From positions 1 to 32,723 of the forward strand of contig JARGOP010000050.1 of assembly GCA_029233965.1 (NCBI GenBank): 32,723 nt of DNA, written 5' to 3'. This document shows positions 7,670-15,914 of the stretch, piece by piece. A model generated the notes under the pieces. That model was given only the letters and a program-made list of their open reading frames with translations, was not told where the DNA came from and made no database searches. Numbering within the stretch: the stretch's first letter is position 1; each line of letters begins with the position of its first letter. A program made the position numbers and the translations under genes. The stretch comes from Verrucomicrobiales bacterium (GTDB lineage Bacteria > Verrucomicrobiota > Verrucomicrobiia > Verrucomicrobiales > DEV007).

Positions 7670-7688
7670 TCACGTTCCCGGTGGATCC

Positions 7689-8609
7689 TCAATCTTTCGA
7701 ACTCTTCGGGTCGAGCGCATCCCGCAGCCCGTCCCCGAGAAAGTTCAGGCAAAACAGCGTCAGCCCGAAGATGATTGCCGGGTAGATGAGAAGCCCGGGA
7801 TCACTGGCCATGCGGTCGGCACCTTCTTTAATCAATGAGCCCCAGCTCGCGTCGGGGGGCTGCACGCCGAGACCGAGAAAGCTCAGGATCGCCTCCAGTC
7901 TCATCACGGCAGGCACCGTCAGCGTGGTGTAAACGATGACGGGGCCGACTGTGTTCGGAATGAGATGACGGAAAATGATCCGGCGCTGGGAAAGCCCGAG
8001 ACTCCGCGCCGCTTCGACGAATTCCTGATTCTTCAGGGAAATGACCTGTCCCCGCACGATTCGTGACATCGTGAGCCACTCCACGGCTCCGATGCAGACA
8101 AAGAGGAGCCAGAGGTTGTTGCCGAAGTAAGTCGTGAGAATGATCACGATAATCATGAAGGGCAGCGCGTAGAGAATGTCGACAATCCGCATCATCGCCG
8201 CGTCGAGGCGCCCGCCGATGAATCCTGACACGGCACCGTAAACCACACCGATGGTGAGGGAGACGGCGGTCGCGAGAAACCCGACCGCCAGCGAAACCCG
8301 ACCGCCGTGGAGAATGCGTGAAAAGATGTCCCGTCCGAGATGATCGCTTCCGAGGAAATAGAAGACTTCTTCGCCTTCAATCGAGGTTGCTGAAGAAAAC
8401 GGCTTCATCGACTGGAGATCCGGATGGGTAATGTTCGGATTCGGAATACCCGGGACAAAAGGGAGAAAGAAACACATCACGACCACCGCGATGAAAAACC
8501 AGAGGCTCGCCATCGCGACGTGGTTTTTCTTCAGACGCAGCCAGGCGTCGCGACCGAGAGAGGAACCTTTCTCGATCGTGTCGCCCTGGCGATGTGAGGT
8601 GCTTATCAT
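7689..8609 (-). CDS. oppC: peptide ABC transporter permease, OppC/DppC type
   Basis: A 306-residue inner-membrane permease. An N-terminal helix (about 31-50) is followed by a periplasmic loop with the hallmark LGSDHLGRDIFSRILHG. The EAA cytoplasmic loop reads FVEAARSLGLSQRRIIFRHL, and the C-terminus has ILSFLGLGVQPPDASWG and FCLNFLGDGLRDALDP, all standard for OppC/DppC. It pairs with OppB, encoded just upstream. It is the last gene of oppA-oppB-oppC on the minus strand, and 83 bases separate it from oppB. A perfect small hairpin stands directly before its ATG. No ATPase gene follows, so energy must come from subunits encoded elsewhere. Confidence 0.93.
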   Translation of the reverse strand: MISTSHRQGDTIEKGSSLGRDAWLRLKKNHVAMASLWFFIAVVVMCFFLPFVPGIPNPNITHPDLQSMKPFSSATSIEGEEVFYFLGSDHLGRDIFSRILHGGRVSLAVGFLATAVSLTIGVVYGAVSGFIGGRLDAAMMRIVDILYALPFMIIVIILTTYFGNNLWLLFVCIGAVEWLTMSRIVRGQVISLKNQEFVEAARSLGLSQRRIIFRHLIPNTVGPVIVYTTLTVPAVMRLEAILSFLGLGVQPPDASWGSLIKEGADRMASDPGLLIYPAIIFGLTLFCLNFLGDGLRDALDPKSSKD

Positions 8610-8613
8610 GGTT

Positions 8614-8628
8614 TGCCGCGTCGCGGCA
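8614..8628. promoter_or_regulatory. hairpin directly upstream of the oppC start
   Basis: TGCCGC-GTC-GCGGCA is a perfect 6-bp stem with a 3-base loop, ending 4 bases before the oppC ATG. In the mRNA it would occupy the place of a ribosome binding site and none is visible there. It might tune oppC translation relative to oppB; this is inference. Confidence 0.35.
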
Positions 8629-8692
8629 GCGGAAGGTTAAAGGTGGGAAAGTCAGGTCTAGTTTGGGATCCTGGGTCTTGGGGGCTGGTGCC

Positions 8693-9619
8693 TTATTTTG
8701 ATTTCGTTCTCGGGTCGAGCCAGGCCTGGATGACATCGACGAGGAAGTTCATGACGAGGATGAGGACCGCGAAAACAGTCACGGTGCCATTGATGAGCCA
8801 GTAGTCACGGTTCGTGGCGGCTTTGATGAAATGCTGACCGAGGCCGGGGAGGCCGAAGACGGTTTCGACGACGAAGGAACCGCCGATTAAGCCGGCGAGA
8901 GCGGGGCCGAGGTAGGCGACGACAGGAGTGATCCCGCCACGGAAGGCATGTTTGAAAAGCACCTTCACCGGAGCGACGCCTTTGGCATGAGCGGTGCGGA
9001 TGAAGTCCTGACTAAGCACATCGAGCATGCTGCCGCGGGTGAGGCGGGCGATGTAGGCGGAGTAGTAGAGCCCGAGGGTAAGCGCTCCGAGAAACCAGGC
9101 GGAGCTGTTTTCCCACATCGCGACGTCGAACCAGCCTAACCTGAGCGCCAAAAATTCACCGAGGAGCGGAGCGATGACGAAGGTCGGCAGGCAGATTCCG
9201 AGCATCGCGATCGTCATCAAAGTGTAGTCCACGGCGGTGTTTCGCTTCGCGGCGGCAAAGACGCCCACGGGAACTCCGATCATGAGCGCGATGATGAGAC
9301 CGCTGATCCCGAGCATAAAGGAGACCGGAAACCCTTCGGCGATGACTTCATTGACGGTGAACCCTTTGTTTCCGAGCGAGGGGCCGAGGTCGCCGGTGAC
9401 AAGGCGTCCGAGGTAGAGGCCGTATTGGACGACGAGAGGTCTGTCGAACCCGTAGTTTTTGTTCATCTGCTCGATGAGATGCTCCGGCACCGCTTTGTCG
9501 TCGAGAAACGGTCCGCCCGGGGCGAGGCGCGCGAGGAAGAAGGTGATCGTGATGATGCACAGCAGCGCAAAGACGGACTGCCCGAAACGCGAGAGAATGT
9601 AGCGCACCGTATCCATCAT
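8693..9619 (-). CDS. oppB: peptide ABC transporter permease, OppB/DppB type
   Basis: A 308-residue permease beginning MMDTVRYILSRFGQS, with the standard first helix and LARLAPGGPF. About six helices follow. The EAA loop is FIRTAHAKGVAPVKVLFKHAFR, and the C-terminus has GSFVVETVFGLPGLGQ and DVIQAWLDPR, all diagnostic for OppB/DppB. Its ATG overlaps the oppA stop (ATGATG over TGA), so translation is coupled to the binding protein. Function: forms half of the membrane channel for oligopeptide or dipeptide import. Confidence 0.94.
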   Translation of the reverse strand: MMDTVRYILSRFGQSVFALLCIITITFFLARLAPGGPFLDDKAVPEHLIEQMNKNYGFDRPLVVQYGLYLGRLVTGDLGPSLGNKGFTVNEVIAEGFPVSFMLGISGLIIALMIGVPVGVFAAAKRNTAVDYTLMTIAMLGICLPTFVIAPLLGEFLALRLGWFDVAMWENSSAWFLGALTLGLYYSAYIARLTRGSMLDVLSQDFIRTAHAKGVAPVKVLFKHAFRGGITPVVAYLGPALAGLIGGSFVVETVFGLPGLGQHFIKAATNRDYWLINGTVTVFAVLILVMNFLVDVIQAWLDPRTKSK

Positions 9620-11289
9620 TCGCCGGTCCCCCCGCCGCGTTGGAGGTCGATGTGCTTGTAGGGGTGATTGTCGAGGAGGAGAGGGTTCCAGTTCTTCACA
9701 TCGGGGTGAAGGAGGTAAACCCGGGTGTACCAGTAAATCGGCAGTACCGGTACTTCGTCGAGGAGGATGGACTCGGCCTCTGCCAGTTTCGCGTAGCGGG
9801 CGTTCGTGTCACTGAGGAGCGAACTCTCGCGGAGAAGACGGTCATAGTCGGCGTTCCCCCATCCTGTGTTATTGTTAGAGTCTCCGGTGCGCCAGATTCC
9901 GAGAAAAGTGGTCGGGTCGACATAGTCACCGATCCAACCGGCGCGGGCGACATCGTAGTTCATGTCGATGACGGTCTGTTGGTAGACCTTCCATTCCTGG
10001 TTTTCGATTTTGACTTTTTCAATGCCGAGGACCTTTTTCCACATGTCCTGAATCGCCACGGCAATGGACTTGTGGGCGTCGGAGGTGTTGAGGATGATTG
10101 TGAATTCCGGGACGTCGGCCCCGCTCTCGTAGCCTGCCTTCTTCAGATATGCTTTGGCTTTGTCAGGATCGTAGCGGATCAGATCAGGGGGATGATATCC
10201 CGCTTCGGAGGGCGGAGTGAACCCGTAGGCCGGTTGCTGCCCGCCCTGGGTTACGTAGTTCACGATCGTTTCCTGATTGATCGAGTAGGCGAGGGCGCGT
10301 CGGAAATCGACGTTGTCGGTGGGTTCTTCCAGCGTGTTGCAGCGGTAGAAGTAGATGCCGGCGTAGGTTTCGGTGCGCAGGTTGGGATCTTTCTTTGCGG
10401 TGTAGCGGGGAATGAGGTTGGTCGGAACAATGTAGGTGTAATGAAGAAGCCCGCCACGAAAGGCCTTCTCTTCGGTGAACGAATTATCAATCGGATAGAA
10501 ATTGAGCCCGTTGAGTTTCACGTTTTCAGCATCCCAGTATTGAGGGTTCTTCCTCACCTTGATGTAGGCGTTGATTCTCCAGTCGGTGAGTCGGAATGCT
10601 CCGTTGCTGACATGGTTGCCCGGTTTCTGCCAATCGGTGAAGGTTGATGTCATGGTTCCGAATTTCTCGAGGGTCGGTCCGTGCACGGGGAGCCAGGTCG
10701 TGTGCTTGACGACGTCGGGGAAAAAGGGTGTCGGGCTCTCGAGGGTGCAGACGAGTTCGAAATCATTCACCGCTTTCACGCCGACTTCGCGGAAGTCTTC
10801 GATTTCACCCTTGTTGAACTTCTCCGCGTTCTTCAGGAAGTAGAGCATCGACGAGTAGGGCGCCGCAAAGTCGGGGTGGAGGATGCGGTTGTAGGAATAG
10901 ACGAAGTCGTGAGCGGTGAAGGGGGCGCCGTTGGACCAGCGCGCGTCGTTGCGGAGAAAGAACCGCCATTCGGAGAAATCCTCGTTCGCCTCCCAGCGCT
11001 CGGCGACGCCGGGTTCGTTTTTCGTATCGTCTTCAGGGTGATAGGCGACGAGCCCTTCAAAGAGGGCGCGCAGGATGTTGGCATCGCCGACGGCGGAGAC
11101 GAGGTGCGGGTCGAGCGCTTTAGGTTCGCCACCGTTCCCGAGGAGGAGAATTTTGTCCCGGGTCGCGATATCGACCTTGGTTTCCCGCTTGCATCCGGAG
11201 GCCGCAAATCCGATCACGAGGCAGAGACCTAAGAGGGTTAGGTCGCAGAGATAACCCTGTCGGGTCCTGTCGCGAAGCGGGTGAGTCAT
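9616..11289 (-). CDS. oppA: oligopeptide-binding lipoprotein, SBP family 5 (OppA-like)
   Basis: A 557-residue extracytoplasmic solute-binding protein. The N-terminal hydrophobic stretch ends in FAASGC, a plausible lipobox with C33 as the lipidated cysteine. Family 5 blocks follow: GGEPKALDPHL, LFEGLVAYHP, WSNGAPFTAHDFVYSYNRIL, and near the C-terminus NYDVARAGWIGDYVDPTTFL and PVLPIYWYTRVYL. The GWIGDYxDP pattern is typical of oligopeptide binders. It captures peptides for OppBC, and is first in the operon. Its start lies close to that of a divergent gene, so both promoters must fit in the interval near 11290-11396. No Shine-Dalgarno is obvious. Confidence 0.93.
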   Translation of the reverse strand: MTHPLRDRTRQGYLCDLTLLGLCLVIGFAASGCKRETKVDIATRDKILLLGNGGEPKALDPHLVSAVGDANILRALFEGLVAYHPEDDTKNEPGVAERWEANEDFSEWRFFLRNDARWSNGAPFTAHDFVYSYNRILHPDFAAPYSSMLYFLKNAEKFNKGEIEDFREVGVKAVNDFELVCTLESPTPFFPDVVKHTTWLPVHGPTLEKFGTMTSTFTDWQKPGNHVSNGAFRLTDWRINAYIKVRKNPQYWDAENVKLNGLNFYPIDNSFTEEKAFRGGLLHYTYIVPTNLIPRYTAKKDPNLRTETYAGIYFYRCNTLEEPTDNVDFRRALAYSINQETIVNYVTQGGQQPAYGFTPPSEAGYHPPDLIRYDPDKAKAYLKKAGYESGADVPEFTIILNTSDAHKSIAVAIQDMWKKVLGIEKVKIENQEWKVYQQTVIDMNYDVARAGWIGDYVDPTTFLGIWRTGDSNNNTGWGNADYDRLLRESSLLSDTNARYAKLAEAESILLDEVPVLPIYWYTRVYLLHPDVKNWNPLLLDNHPYKHIDLQRGGGTGE

Positions 11290-11396
11290 GAGCGGTCACA
11301 GTCTTTGCCGGATCGCGAAGGCTTTCAATGCGGAAATGTCTCAAGATTCGGGCATTTTCAAGGATGACAAACGGGGAGGGCCAGGCAGATTACCCT

Positions 11397-12497
11397 ATGG
11401 CAATCCGTCTCGCAGAATTTGTTCGTGCCGGAACGATTGATTGTTCCGAGAAGGGCGTGATCACCGGTGAATTGCTGGTCGAGGGCATGTCGAGCCCGAT
11501 GAAGCTGAATCTCAAGGGCACCCCGCACCCGGATATCGCCGGCTGCGTCCTGACGTTCAGCAATCCTGAGGTCGATGTCCTCGATTTCGAGATTGCTGAT
11601 TATCTCGAACTGGAGCAAATGGGATTCGCGGGAGACATGAGCGCGGCTCAAAAGCGTAAGGTCCTTTCAATGCCGCTGGAGGAGTTTTCGCAGGCGACGG
11701 AAGAGGAACGGGAGGCGGCGACAGTTTGGAAAAACACGCTCTACCTCGAGTGGTTCAGCCACTACAACGGACGGGTTGTAGTCGAAGCTGTTGATTACGA
11801 ATGGAATATCGATTTGCCGAGGTGGACGCTGACGGACGAGGATATCGCCGAGCAGGCTGCGCTCGCGAAGGCCGCGATGGATATGCATTTGAATTTCGCG
11901 GTCGAGATTTTTCAAGAGACCAATGAGGAGATTCGCGCTGCGGAGGAGGAAATCGACCCGAAGGCGAATGATGAATTTACCTGGGAGAAACGCCTCCAGG
12001 AGTCGGACAAACGCGCAGAGGCGTTCCATGCCCTGATGGAGGAAGCGCGGACGCCGGAGGAAATGGAGGCGCTCGCGGAGATGGCCTACCCGGATCTCGG
12101 GGAGGACCCGGGACCGGATCCTGCCTATGAGGAGGATGAGGTTGAGATCGAAGGCTACGAGGCGGACGAACTGACTCTGGATTTGTGCAATACGATCCAG
12201 CGGCACTGCAAATCACTGATCGAGGCGTCCTACGAGTCCTTGCTCGGCTTTCCGGAGCAGGGCGAATTTTTAACGCTCATGGTGAAGTCCCAAACCGTTG
12301 CGGACATGGTTTCCTCCGACGGAGGGTGCTTTGAGCGGGGGTTTCTCATCGCGCACGTGAAGCGGGAGATAGCCCGCAGCCAGCGAGTGAACGGGAGCCT
12401 GAAATTTTTCTCCAGCGAATTCGATCCTGCAATTATTGACGACGTCTGGAAGCTTCGGGACCTCCTCATTGAACTGGCAGGAGAACTCCGCAAATAG
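11397..12497 (+). CDS. acidic hypothetical protein, family not recognised
   Basis: About 366 residues, soluble and very acidic in the middle: after [18 protein letters not shown] come Glu-rich helices and a low-complexity acidic run around [17 protein letters not shown]. The first 80 residues look like a small beta-rich domain ([17 protein letters not shown], then GELLVEGM). The last 90 residues (from about [15 protein letters not shown]) form a second, less acidic domain ending [11 protein letters not shown] do not recognise a family. I chose ATG 11397, which starts at the first domain; ATGs at 11364 and 11328 are possible, the latter leaving only 38 bases to the divergent oppA start. The next gene follows after 23 bases and is probably cotranscribed. 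Confidence 0.75.
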   Translation: MAIRLAEFVRAGTIDCSEKGVITGELLVEGMSSPMKLNLKGTPHPDIAGCVLTFSNPEVDVLDFEIADYLELEQMGFAGDMSAAQKRKVLSMPLEEFSQATEEEREAATVWKNTLYLEWFSHYNGRVVVEAVDYEWNIDLPRWTLTDEDIAEQAALAKAAMDMHLNFAVEIFQETNEEIRAAEEEIDPKANDEFTWEKRLQESDKRAEAFHALMEEARTPEEMEALAEMAYPDLGEDPGPDPAYEEDEVEIEGYEADELTLDLCNTIQRHCKSLIEASYESLLGFPEQGEFLTLMVKSQTVADMVSSDGGCFERGFLIAHVKREIARSQRVNGSLKFFSSEFDPAIIDDVWKLRDLLIELAGELRK

Positions 12498-12520
12498 ATT
12501 CAAGCAAACCCCGACATTCG

Positions 12521-13543
12521 ATGAAAAACTGGCATTACGCATCCGCAACGAACGAGCAGCTTCAAACCACTGAGGCGGAATTGCCCGGTCTCATTCAGAG
12601 CGGGGCGATCACTCCGCAAACCCGCGTCTGGAGCAGCGGGATGGCAAACTGGACGCCTGCGGGAGAAGTGCTTCCGCATCTTTTTGGAGGTGCGGCAACT
12701 CAGGCCGGTCCTCCTCCGATGCAGACGGTTGCGCCGGCGGGGACTCAGCAATCGCACGAAATTGACTACGAAATTTTCGGTGATGACATGCAGATCGTGG
12801 AGATCGAGCTGGACCCGGGCGAGACTGTCGTCGCGGAAGCGGGAGCAATGAACTATGTCGAGGAAGACATTGTCTTTGAAGCAAAGATGGGGGACGGCAG
12901 CACGCCGAACGAGGGAGTCATGGGGAAACTTCTCGCCGTGGGGAAACGGGCGCTCACGGGCGAGTCGATCTTCATGACGCATTTCACCCACATGGGGACT
13001 CAGGGGAAACGTCGCGCCGCTTTTGCGGCGCCCTTCCCGGGCAAGATCGTTCCGGTCGATCTCTCGGAGATTGGCGGCGAGATCACCTGTCAGAAAGACT
13101 CCTTCCTCTGCGCGGCGAAGGGCACGCAGGTGACCATTGCTTTTAACAAGCGGCTCGGGAGCGGGTTCTTTGGCGGGGAGGGGTTCATTCTCCAGAAACT
13201 GAAGGGGGATGGAAAAGCCTTCCTCCATGCCGGTGGAACGATCATCGAGCGCGAGCTCACGGGGCGGAAGCTGCGGGTGGATACCGGTTGTCTCGTCGCG
13301 TTTTCGCCCGGGATCGAATACAACATCGAGCGCGCCGGAAATCTGAAGTCGATGTTCTTCGGTGGAGAAGGACTTTTTGTCGCGACTCTGAGCGGTCACG
13401 GTCGGGTCTGGTTGCAGAGCCTGCCGTTCTCGCGTCTCGCGGATCGAGTCCTTCGGATGGCTCCCTCCGCAGGAGGGAAATCGCAGGGCGAGGGAAGTGT
13501 TCTCGGCGGAATCGGCCGAATGATCGACGGCGACAATTTTTAG
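12521..13543 (+). CDS. GYF_2 domain fused to AIM24/TIGR00266 domain
   Basis: A 340-residue protein. Residues 1-55 form a GYF_2-type module ([11 protein letters not shown], then [14 protein letters not shown] and [11 protein letters not shown]), thought to bind proteins. After a Pro/Gln/Ala linker comes an AIM24-like beta domain (about 80-310): [46 protein letters not shown], and [24 protein letters not shown]24 is a mitochondrial biogenesis factor in yeast; the bacterial role is unknown. The tail [12 protein letters not shown] is typical of the family. It probably shares a transcript with the preceding acidic gene and converges on the SLBB remnant, with only 4 bases between stops. Confidence 0.88.
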   Translation: MKNWHYASATNEQLQTTEAELPGLIQSGAITPQTRVWSSGMANWTPAGEVLPHLFGGAATQAGPPPMQTVAPAGTQQSHEIDYEIFGDDMQIVEIELDPGETVVAEAGAMNYVEEDIVFEAKMGDGSTPNEGVMGKLLAVGKRALTGESIFMTHFTHMGTQGKRRAAFAAPFPGKIVPVDLSEIGGEITCQKDSFLCAAKGTQVTIAFNKRLGSGFFGGEGFILQKLKGDGKAFLHAGGTIIERELTGRKLRVDTGCLVAFSPGIEYNIERAGNLKSMFFGGEGLFVATLSGHGRVWLQSLPFSRLADRVLRMAPSAGGKSQGEGSVLGGIGRMIDGDNF

Positions 13544-13547
13544 GGCA

Positions 13548-14296
13548 TCAGGCGCTTCGCGCCCCTGAGCGGAACGAAGATCGTTCTGCTACCCGGGATG
13601 AGCGTCCGCCACCGGCATTGATCGTGACTCCGGTGTCACCTTCGACTCCGGGGATGCCGAGTCCTGCCGGGTCGGCGACGGTCTGGGCCGCCGTGACGAG
13701 GACCGCCTCGGTGTGTTCCTTGAGCTTGGTCCAGGGGCTCGCGGGGACCCGGACAATGTCTCCACCCTGGAGGGTGAGTTCCGACTCTTTTCCGCGCATG
13801 AGGGCGCGGATATAGACCACGGCAACTTTGGGGCGGTGAGTGCCTCCCCGGATAATGAGCGCCTTGGTGACGATCGCATCAGGGCGGGTTCGGCCGGCGA
13901 CAGCCACCGCAGAAAGCAGACTGACGCGTTTTTCGTAAGAGACCGGGCCGGGACGGTTCACGTGACCGGGTGCATAGATTGACCGGGCAAGAGTGAGCTT
14001 CGCCGGCATCTTGCAGCGTCCCCGGTCATTTACTTCGCCAGGCACGTAGATTTCGTTTTTGGTTGCCGAGGCGACACAGATGTAGTCATCGGGTTCGAGA
14101 GATGCGTTCTGACTGAAGTCGCCTTCGTCGCAGAGGCGGGCGAGATCGACGGTGAGCTTCTGTCCTTTCCCGGCAACGAAGGACCGCTCGAGGTCGGCGA
14201 GTTCAAAGGCTGATTGACACGAAGACGATGCTCCTGCGTATCCAGGAAATGACACTGGAAAAAGATGAGGAAAAAGGCCGTGAGAAGGATCTTCAT
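13548..14296 (-). pseudogene. frameshifted, shortened polysaccharide-export (SLBB) protein
   Basis: ATG 14296 begins a good signal peptide, MKILLTAFFLIFF, but the frame then runs into nonsense. If one T is added to the T5 run at 14259-14263 (A5 on the plus strand), it continues PVSFPGYAGASSSC and joins a long open frame that encodes soluble-ligand-binding (SLBB) segments: ELADLERSF, LTVDLARLCDEGDFSQNASL, EIYVPGEVNDRG, then YAPGHVNRPGPVSYEKRVSLL and ELTLQGGDIVRVP. The usual N-terminal export domain (PF02563-like) is missing, and the first SLBB unit seems cut short. No capsule or exopolysaccharide genes are near. This is most simply a decayed gene, though a sequencing error in the homopolymer could explain the shift alone. 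Confidence 0.6.
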
Positions 14297-14425
14297 GAGG
14301 GATCAATTCTGTCCCGGGAGCCCGCCTTGAAATGGGCAAAACCAGCCGTTTTAAAAAATTGCGTTTGGCTTGGCTTGATTTGTGCTATGGTCGGCTTACG
14401 CCCCCGTAAGCCGAGAGCGCTTCCT

Positions 14426-15835
14426 ATGCCCGAACAGCGTTTTGATCAGTCTCAATCGTTGCTTCAGCAGCAAACGATTGCACCCCAGATGCAACAGAGT
14501 TTGCAGTTGTTGCAAACTCCCACTTTGGAGCTCCGCCATCTGGTCCAGCAGGAGATGGAGGGAAATCCCACCCTGGAGGAGGAGTCGACTGATGTCTCGC
14601 TGGACGAAGCATCGACACCGGGAGAAGACGATGAATTTGATAAAGAGTTCGCGGAGCTGTCCCAACTCGATGAGGAGTGGCGTGAATACATGCAGCAATC
14701 GCGCGTTGCGTCGCCCCGACGCGACGATGCCGATGAGCGTTACCAGTTCGTGATGGATTCAATCGTGGAGCCGATCACGCTTCAGGACCATCTCATGAAT
14801 CAGTTGCACTTCACCGACGCGGCGAAGGATCTGCAGGACATCGCCGGGATGCTGATCGGGAACATCGATGAGACGGGCTTTCTCTCGATTGATCTCGAGG
14901 AACTGAGTTTCGACCTGGGAATTCCTTTCGATGATCTCGAGGAGGCGAGAGCTTTGATCCAGTCTTTTGACCCGGTTGGCGTTGGCGCTTCCGATTTGCG
15001 CGACTGTTTGTTGATCCAGTTGGAGAGGTTGGGGAAGCACCACAGTCTGGAGTATCGCATCGTGGATCATCATCTTGACGATCTCGCGAGGAAGCGATAT
15101 CCGCAGATCGGAAAGAAGCTGAGTGTTGCGCCCGAGCAGATCACGAAGTCAGCCGAGTTCATTGCGACGCTGGATCCGCGCCCGGGGAGCCGATTCCGGG
15201 TTGATAACAACACCTATGTAAATCCGGATGTCGCCGTCGAACGGATCGGGGATGAATGGGTTGTCACGATGAATGACGAGCAGATTCCGCGCCTGCGGAT
15301 CAGCAACACCTACAAGGATATGATGGCTGCAGGAAGTGGCCGCGATGCGCGAGCCTACATTCGCGACAAAATCCGGGCCGGAAAATTTCTGATCAAAAGT
15401 ATCCATCAGCGCCAGCAGACGATCAAATCCATCGCAATGGAGATTGTGCAACGGCAGGTGGAATTTCTGGAGCGAGGATCATCCAAGCTCAAGCCGATGA
15501 ACATGGCTCAGATCGCGGAAGTTGTCGGTGTCCACGAAACGACGGTGAGCCGGGCGGTTTCCGGCAAATACATCTCGACGCCTCACGGGGTCTTCGAAAT
15601 GAAATATTTTTTCACGACCGGCTATGAGACCGAGAACGGGGAGACGATGAGCAACACCAGCGTGAAGCGCACCCTCGGTGAACTGATCGGGGCGGAGAAT
15701 CCGAAAAAGCCGCTCAGCGATCAGAAACTGGTCGAGGAGCTTGAAAAAAAGGGGCTCAAGATTGCCCGCCGGACCGTGGCAAAATATCGGGAGGAACTCA
15801 ACATCCTCCCCAGTCACATGCGGCGAAGCTACTGA
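14426..15835 (+). CDS. rpoN: RNA polymerase sigma-54 factor
   Basis: A 469-residue alternative sigma factor that directs RNA polymerase to -24/-12 promoters and needs AAA+ activators. Region I is the Gln-rich start (QSLLQQQTIAPQMQQSLQ, then TPTLELRHLVQQEMEGNP), followed by an acidic region II, a core-binding domain (about 105-300), the helix-turn-helix MAQIAEVVGVHETTVSRAVSG, and the RpoN box ARRTVAKYREEL at 447-458. ATG 14426 was chosen because it begins immediately before region I; the open frame extends 66 codons upstream without homology. Such proteins are usually 450-500 residues. The -10-like TATGGT at about 14393-14398 may belong to its promoter. No sigma-54 activator is encoded in the window. 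Confidence 0.97.
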   Translation: MPEQRFDQSQSLLQQQTIAPQMQQSLQLLQTPTLELRHLVQQEMEGNPTLEEESTDVSLDEASTPGEDDEFDKEFAELSQLDEEWREYMQQSRVASPRRDDADERYQFVMDSIVEPITLQDHLMNQLHFTDAAKDLQDIAGMLIGNIDETGFLSIDLEELSFDLGIPFDDLEEARALIQSFDPVGVGASDLRDCLLIQLERLGKHHSLEYRIVDHHLDDLARKRYPQIGKKLSVAPEQITKSAEFIATLDPRPGSRFRVDNNTYVNPDVAVERIGDEWVVTMNDEQIPRLRISNTYKDMMAAGSGRDARAYIRDKIRAGKFLIKSIHQRQQTIKSIAMEIVQRQVEFLERGSSKLKPMNMAQIAEVVGVHETTVSRAVSGKYISTPHGVFEMKYFFTTGYETENGETMSNTSVKRTLGELIGAENPKKPLSDQKLVEELEKKGLKIARRTVAKYREELNILPSHMRRSY

Positions 15836-15892
15836 AACGAACGTCCGATTTGTTGGCGCGATTGCTACAGAATTGCGATTTGAAAAACATGA

Positions 15893-15909
15893 AAAGGTTA
15901 GCCACCTTT
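15893..15909 (+). promoter_or_regulatory. hairpin holding the only purine-rich leader sequence before the PQQ-like gene
   Basis: AAAGGT (15893-15898) and ACCTTT (15904-15909) form a perfect 6-bp stem with loop TAGCC, ending 5 bases before the ATG at 15915. The AAAGG is the only Shine-Dalgarno-like sequence there and it is 16 bases from the start. It may modulate translation; the evidence is only the symmetry. Confidence 0.3.
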
Positions 15910-15914
15910 CGCGC

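Larger units (their letters stand above)
7208..7688. other. spacer between feoA and oppC; mostly no recognisable gene
   Basis: About 480 bases separate the feoA upstream region from the end of oppC. They hold one doubtful 85-codon frame (7313-7570, minus strand) and a pair of hairpins at 7621-7669, annotated separately. A promoter for feoAB should lie at the left end. I see no RNA gene or terminator with a T tract. Confidence 0.5.

Noticed and set aside
8640-8692. Possible repeat unit (GGATCCTGGGTCTTGGG) between oppB and oppC
   Set aside because: Looks like low-complexity spacer; no second copy seen in the window.
9640-10647. 335-codon plus-strand frame
   Set aside because: Antisense of oppA; no recognisable motif.
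12500-13399. 299-codon minus-strand frame
   Set aside because: Antisense of the GYF_2-AIM24 gene; basic, low-complexity shadow composition.
14340-14425. Strong promoter before rpoN
   Set aside because: A TATGGT -10 is visible but the best TTGGCT -35 is only about 15 bases away; not enough to annotate.
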